From an uncultured Bacilli bacterium (lineage in GTDB: Bacteria; Bacillota_I; Bacilli_A; RF39; UBA660), in assembly GCA_934130215.1 (NCBI GenBank), contig CAKOXR010000018.1:1-17503 (forward strand): 17,503 nucleotides of DNA, in the 5' to 3' direction. The notes under the pieces were generated by a model. That model was not told the DNA's origin. It saw only the letters and a list, made by a program, of their open reading frames with translations, and made no database searches. This document shows, piece by piece, positions 15,309 to 17,503 of this stretch. The first letter of the stretch is position 1. Every line of letters begins with the position of its first letter. The position numbers and the translations under genes are program-made.

Positions 15309-15515
15309 ATGAAAAAATTAAAATTAGGAACTTTGTTAATAATATTAGGAAATTTATTATATTTAGCATTTTTGTATTTTGGAAATAAAGAAACAAGCTC
15401 CTTTTGAGAATTTACTGCCGGATTATTAGTAGGATTATCCATAGGTTGTAATCTTATTGGAATAATATTAACAGTTGCTTATGCAACACAACAAAATAGA
15501 AAAACAAATAATTAA
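15309..15515 (+). pseudogene. Small two-helix membrane protein with one in-frame TGA
   Basis: From ATG 15309 to TAA 15513 there are 68 sense codons apart from a single TGA at 15405-15407 (codon 33). Read through with Trp, the product has two clear membrane segments (KLGTLLIILGNLLYLAFLYF and ending LVGLSIGCNLIGIILTVAY) and the smooth junction SSF-W-EFTAGLL. The second half is hydrophobic and in good codon usage, so the gene was recently intact. A single G-to-A change in TGG explains it most simply. Real UGA read-through, or acquisition from a donor that reads UGA as Trp, are alternatives. The ribosome binding site is weak (GAAAGAAG). I do not recognise a function. Confidence 0.6.
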
Positions 15516-15590
15516 ATTTTGTAGAAAATTACCAGAAGTGAAATATGATTTAAAAATTCATTTCAAAAAATAATGAAAAGATGAAAAATA

Positions 15591-15610
15591 TGATATAAAT
15601 AATTAGGAGG
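15591..15610 (+). promoter_or_regulatory. Extended -10 and strong ribosome binding site before 15618
   Basis: TGATATAAA (15591-15599) looks like an extended -10 with no clear -35. AGGAGG (15605-15610) is seven bases from ATG 15618. The close spacing would leave only a short leader. Confidence 0.4.
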
Positions 15611-15617
15611 AATAAGT

Positions 15618-16268
15618 ATGGAATTATATGATGCAAAAAATATGCCATTATCTAATAATCAAGATCTCTACATTGCTCAAGTAAAATATGAAAAAGGTGA
15701 AAAATTACCAGCCTTTTTCCTTTTTGGTCGTGATCAAAGTAGGATAAAAAAAGAAATTGGTGGATATCAATGCAAATCAAATTATTGTTATAGAGCAATA
15801 TCTCAAGAAAATTATGAAATATATAAAAAATCAGGCTTTATATGTGATGATAGACCAAATGCAAAGGAATATATGGAGTATGTTGATGAAAACGGAAAAG
15901 TCATTAATAATAATTCTGGAATAGATTGGTTTCTAGGAGGAGCAGCACCAGGAAGAAAATATGGAATGATTATAATTGAATGTCCTGCATATATGAATTA
16001 CTTTCAACCAGCATTTGATAATGGATGTGACCTCACAATAGATCCGACCGTTAGACATATGAAATCATCTCCGAAAGAAAATCCAATTCCGTTTTCTATG
16101 ATAACTAATGTCTTTGATTATAATAAAATTGAAGAACAAGTAAAAAATGATTTTGATGTTATAAGACAACAGGAAATGATAAAAATGTCACAGTTAAGAA
16201 AACAACAATTAATGAATTTAAATCAATCAATTATTACTAATGATAATACTATTGAGAAAACAAAATAA
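15618..16268 (+). CDS. Unknown protein, possibly ADP-ribosyltransferase-like
   Basis: I cannot assign this 216-residue protein with confidence. It has no membrane segment or signal peptide. The middle resembles the strand pattern of ADP-ribosyltransferase-like toxin domains. A strand with arginine CYRAISQENYEIYKKSGFI (R59) looks like the NAD-binding R motif followed by a helix and the typical SGFI turn. Later come WFLGGAAPGRKYG and a hydrophobic strand MIIIECPAYMNYF (E121). A catalytic acid is not proven. The C-terminal 45 residues are a Gln/Asn/Lys-rich helix. It has a very good ribosome binding site and lies between the broken small membrane gene and an 86-residue orphan, an arrangement that could suit a toxin and a partner. 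Unrelated alternatives remain open. Confidence 0.6.
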   Translation: MELYDAKNMPLSNNQDLYIAQVKYEKGEKLPAFFLFGRDQSRIKKEIGGYQCKSNYCYRAISQENYEIYKKSGFICDDRPNAKEYMEYVDENGKVINNNSGIDWFLGGAAPGRKYGMIIIECPAYMNYFQPAFDNGCDLTIDPTVRHMKSSPKENPIPFSMITNVFDYNKIEEQVKNDFDVIRQQEMIKMSQLRKQQLMNLNQSIITNDNTIEKTK

Positions 16269-16284
16269 TTTTTATGGTATAAGG

Positions 16285-16341
16285 ATGAATATGCAAATAG
16301 AAAAAAGAGAAGAAAAGTCGCTATATAATGAAAAAATTTAG
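16285..16341 (+). CDS. Possible 18-residue peptide or decayed reading frame
   Basis: ATG 16285 follows AAGG closely and runs to TAG 16339-16341 (MNMQIEKREEKSLYNEKI). The spacing of the ribosome binding site is short and the peptide has no recognisable features. The surrounding 190 bases (16269-16459) hold no longer supported gene, although a frame ending at the TGA near 16462 is open without a start. This is more likely decayed sequence than a gene. Confidence 0.15.
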   Translation: MNMQIEKREEKSLYNEKI

Positions 16342-16459
16342 AAAATTAGAGAATAAAATATAAACAAGAGAACATAAATGTTAAAACAATAATTATAAAC
16401 TTTACAGTAGAAATAAGAAAAATAATAATAAAAGAAGCTATGACAGGAGGTAAAACTAG

Positions 16460-16720
16460 ATGAGTATAGAAATGAAAAATGCTTATAGAAAATTAGATAT
16501 TAATAATAAAAGAAATCAATTAAGTGATGAATTGATAATTATCTATGAATTAATTAAAAGATATGAGAATGCTAAAGGAATTAATCCAATTACACAGGTA
16601 AAAAATTATGATACCGTTAATGATATAAATTTAAACGAAGATGAAATATTAACTTTTTTCTATGAAGATGTTTATAATATACAACAAGAATTAATAACTT
16701 TATTAAATGTATTTTTTTAG
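16460..16720 (+). CDS. Unknown 86-residue protein
   Basis: A small acidic protein with a clear AGGAGG at 16445-16450 placed well before ATG 16460. It is predicted mainly helical: a charged N-terminal helix (MSIEMKNAYRKLD), an amphipathic helix DELIIIYELIKRYENAKG, and a C-terminal acidic-hydrophobic part EDEILTFFYEDVYNIQQELITLLNVFF. No catalytic motif, DNA-binding motif or membrane segment is evident. It is 190 bases downstream of the 15618 gene on the same strand and is followed by a terminator. An immunity or antitoxin-like role for the 15618 protein is possible by position only. Confidence 0.6.
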   Translation: MSIEMKNAYRKLDINNKRNQLSDELIIIYELIKRYENAKGINPITQVKNYDTVNDINLNEDEILTFFYEDVYNIQQELITLLNVFF

Positions 16721-16790
16721 TTTATTGATTGATTCACAAGTTATAAGAAAAAAGATGAGAAAAACATATTATAAGCAATGAAACCAAGGA

Positions 16791-16823
16791 AATATCCTAC
16801 CAAGACAGAAGGATATTTTTTAT
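16791..16823 (+). terminator. Terminator after the 86-residue gene
   Basis: AATATCCT (16791-16798) pairs with AGGATATT (16810-16817) around an 11-base loop and runs into T (to 16820). Confidence 0.75.
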
Positions 16824-16902
16824 AGACTTAGCTTATAATTTTTTTATGTAAAAGAAATTTTTATTTATGTTTTTCCAAGCTAACGGTGGGTCCGATTCTG
16901 GA

Positions 16903-16941
16903 TAAAAAAAACTTACGAGCCCTAATAAGGGATCGTAAGTT
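16903..16941 (-). terminator. Strong minus-strand intrinsic terminator
   Basis: AACTTACGA (plus 16910-16918) pairs perfectly with TCGTAAGTT (16933-16941), and inside it CCCT with AGGG around an AATA loop, with one mismatch between the two stems. The T run is on the minus strand (plus A run 16904-16910), so it ends minus-strand transcripts. Confidence 0.8.
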
Positions 16942-17011
16942 ATATTCAATTGGAGCAATGACATGGGTCATTTGCGAAAAAGTAGAAACAAGTAATTGAT
17001 TAAATCAATCT
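16903..17011 (-). ncRNA. Candidate minus-strand structured RNA
   Basis: On the minus strand an extended -10 (TGCTATACT, TATACT at plus 17018-17023) predicts a start near 17011. The transcript of about 108 bases would contain ATTGATT/AATCAAT at its start, a hairpin AATGAC-CCAT-GTCATT (plus about 16968-16983), and a strong terminator. There is no coding frame with a ribosome binding site. It lies just downstream, on the same strand, of the repeat clusters at 17044-17447. I do not recognise the RNA; it may be a regulatory or leader transcript of a mobile element. Confidence 0.45.
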
Positions 17012-17017
17012 ATTAAT

Positions 17018-17026
17018 AGTATAGCA
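17018..17026 (-). promoter_or_regulatory. Minus-strand extended -10 promoter
   Basis: Reads TGCTATACT on the minus strand. The -35 region lies at the edge of the AT-rich direct repeat and is weak. Confidence 0.45.
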
Positions 17027-17043
17027 CATATTATATATTTTAA

Positions 17044-17120
17044 TATAAATATTTATACTAATTTAAATATATTTATATTCTTATTATATTAATTCTTTAT
17101 ATTATATTATTATATTATGT
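17044..17120. repeat. AT-rich direct repeat, copy 1 (77 bp)
   Basis: Nearly identical to 17301-17379. The only differences seen are a two-base indel near the middle and one T/C-to-T/G type substitution in the TTCTTATTAT stretch. It begins TATAAATATTTATACTAATT and ends TATTATATTATGT. Each copy is followed immediately by a cluster of GATGGA-type repeats. Confidence 0.85.
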
Positions 17121-17212
17121 GTGACAAAATCATCACCCCTAGATGGACATTTTCATCACACCCTGATGGACATTTTTGTCATGTCATGATAAAATCATCA
17201 CACTGTGACAAT
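17119..17212. repeat. Repeat cluster A (GATGGACATTTT type)
   Basis: Short related units lie close together: GTGTGACAAAATCATCAC, then AGATGGACATTTTCATCACA, TGATGGACATTTTTGTCATG, and TCATGATAAAATCATCACAC with CTGTGACA. Several are partly palindromic (GACA...TGTC; TGATGA...TCATCA). The pattern resembles multiple binding sites at transposon ends or iterons. No transposase is in the window, so the identity is open. Confidence 0.6.
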
Positions 17213-17284
17213 TAATTCATTTATATCCTTAATAACATTTATATTTCCAGATATAATAACTTCATTATAATCTATACCATTCAT
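17198..17284 (-). CDS. Possible 28-residue minus-strand peptide
   Basis: On the minus strand AGAAAGGATTTGATT precedes ATG (plus 17284-17282), which runs for 28 codons (MNGIDYNEVIISGNINVIKD and ending ELIVTV) to a TGA at plus 17200-17198. The ribosome binding site is good. The stop falls inside repeat cluster A, so the frame may be the start of a longer protein cut by an insertion, or a short leader peptide. It sits between the two AT-rich direct repeats. Confidence 0.3.
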   Translation of the reverse strand: MNGIDYNEVIISGNINVIKDINELIVTV

Positions 17285-17300
17285 AATCAAATCCTTTCTG

Positions 17301-17379
17301 TATAAATATTTATACTAATTTAAATTATTATTTATATTCTTGTTATATTAATTCTTTATATTATATTATTATATTATGT
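17301..17379. repeat. AT-rich direct repeat, copy 2 (79 bp)
   Basis: Second copy of the repeat at 17044-17120, in the same orientation, offset by 257 bases. The two bases that make it longer lie in AAATTATTATTTATATTC. Confidence 0.85.
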
Positions 17380-17447
17380 TAGACAAATTTTCCATCGTGG
17401 ATGGAAATATCTTCTACCCTAGATGGAAATATTTTCTACCCTAGACA
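17378..17447. repeat. Repeat cluster B (GATGGAAATATTTTCTACC type)
   Basis: TTAGACAAATTTTCCATCG is followed by two near-identical tandem units of about 22 bases (GGATGGAAATATCTTCTACC and AGATGGAAATATTTTCTACC), then CCTAGACAAA. The layout parallels cluster A unit by unit but with a different core sequence, so the two clusters look like diverged copies of one kind of end or binding array. Confidence 0.6.
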
Positions 17448-17471
17448 AAAAATATAAATCTTATTCAAAAT

Positions 17472-17501
17472 AAAAAGACTAGTTATATTTCAAACTAATC
17501 T
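17472..17501 (-). terminator. Minus-strand terminator of a gene beyond the right edge
   Basis: On the minus strand AGATTAGT (plus 17501-17494) pairs with ACTAGTCT (plus 17483-17476) through one G-U pair, followed by TTTTTATTTT. It suggests a minus-strand gene ending near or just outside the window. Confidence 0.55.
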
Positions 17502-17503
17502 CA

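Noticed and set aside
16870..16903. tRNA 3' end or short peptide gene
   Set aside because: GGGTCCGATTC looked like a T-arm, but the flanking bases do not pair and no acceptor or anticodon arm lies upstream. The frame MFFQANGGSDSG has a stop just upstream and no convincing ribosome binding site.
17119..17447. CRISPR array
   Set aside because: The repeated units are only about 20 bases, degenerate and adjacent without regular unique spacers, and no cas gene is present.
1..17503. Genome-wide use of UGA as Trp (Mycoplasma-type code)
   Set aside because: Trp is encoded by TGG in the conserved genes, and these are full length when TGA is taken as stop. In a code-4 genome this AT-rich, TGA would dominate. 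Only one TGA at an apparent Trp site is seen.

Overview
The window is very AT-rich, uses TTG and GTG starts as well as ATG, has strong AGGAGG-type ribosome binding sites, and carries many extended -10 promoters (TGnTATAAT) and classic intrinsic terminators. With the yqeG-yqeH pair and a large pyruvate:ferredoxin oxidoreductase, this points to an anaerobic low-GC Firmicute, probably a Bacilli/Mollicutes-like lineage of the gut type. That placement is an inference from composition and gene content. All twelve larger genes stop with TAA or TAG, none with TGA, and all use TGG for Trp.

Left and middle (1-11405) is mostly housekeeping. It opens with the tail of an upstream gene and a fragment resembling sigma-70 region 4, each followed by an intact terminator. 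Next come an NAD-dependent epimerase/dehydratase-like protein, a YugP-type membrane zinc peptidase, the overlapping pair yqeG-yqeH (HAD phosphatase and circularly permuted ribosome-assembly GTPase), a HerA-type DNA-translocating ATPase coupled through TAGTG to nifJ, and recG. A candidate small RNA lies antisense to the nifJ-recG gap.

The region after recG (11406-15220) is the most interesting. Two tandem candidate small RNAs, each with a terminator and C-rich loops, precede a promoter-led three-gene operon: a two-helix membrane protein with a large extracytoplasmic domain, a COOH-NH2 amidoligase (GCS-like fold), and a ClpX-like AAA+ unfoldase. The unfoldase has lost the zinc-binding domain and the ClpP-docking (IGF) loop region and has a different N-terminal domain. 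I do not recognise this combination as a described system. It looks like a ligate-and-remodel module acting at or near the membrane.

The right end (15221-17503) is accessory. It holds a 68-codon two-helix reading frame interrupted by one TGA at an apparent Trp position, a 216-residue protein with weak resemblance to ADP-ribosyltransferase-like toxin domains, an unknown 86-residue protein, a minus-strand candidate RNA with a strong terminator, and a duplicated non-coding unit (77/79-bp AT-rich direct repeats, each followed by a cluster of short GATGGA-containing repeats) that resembles transposase- or initiator-binding ends.
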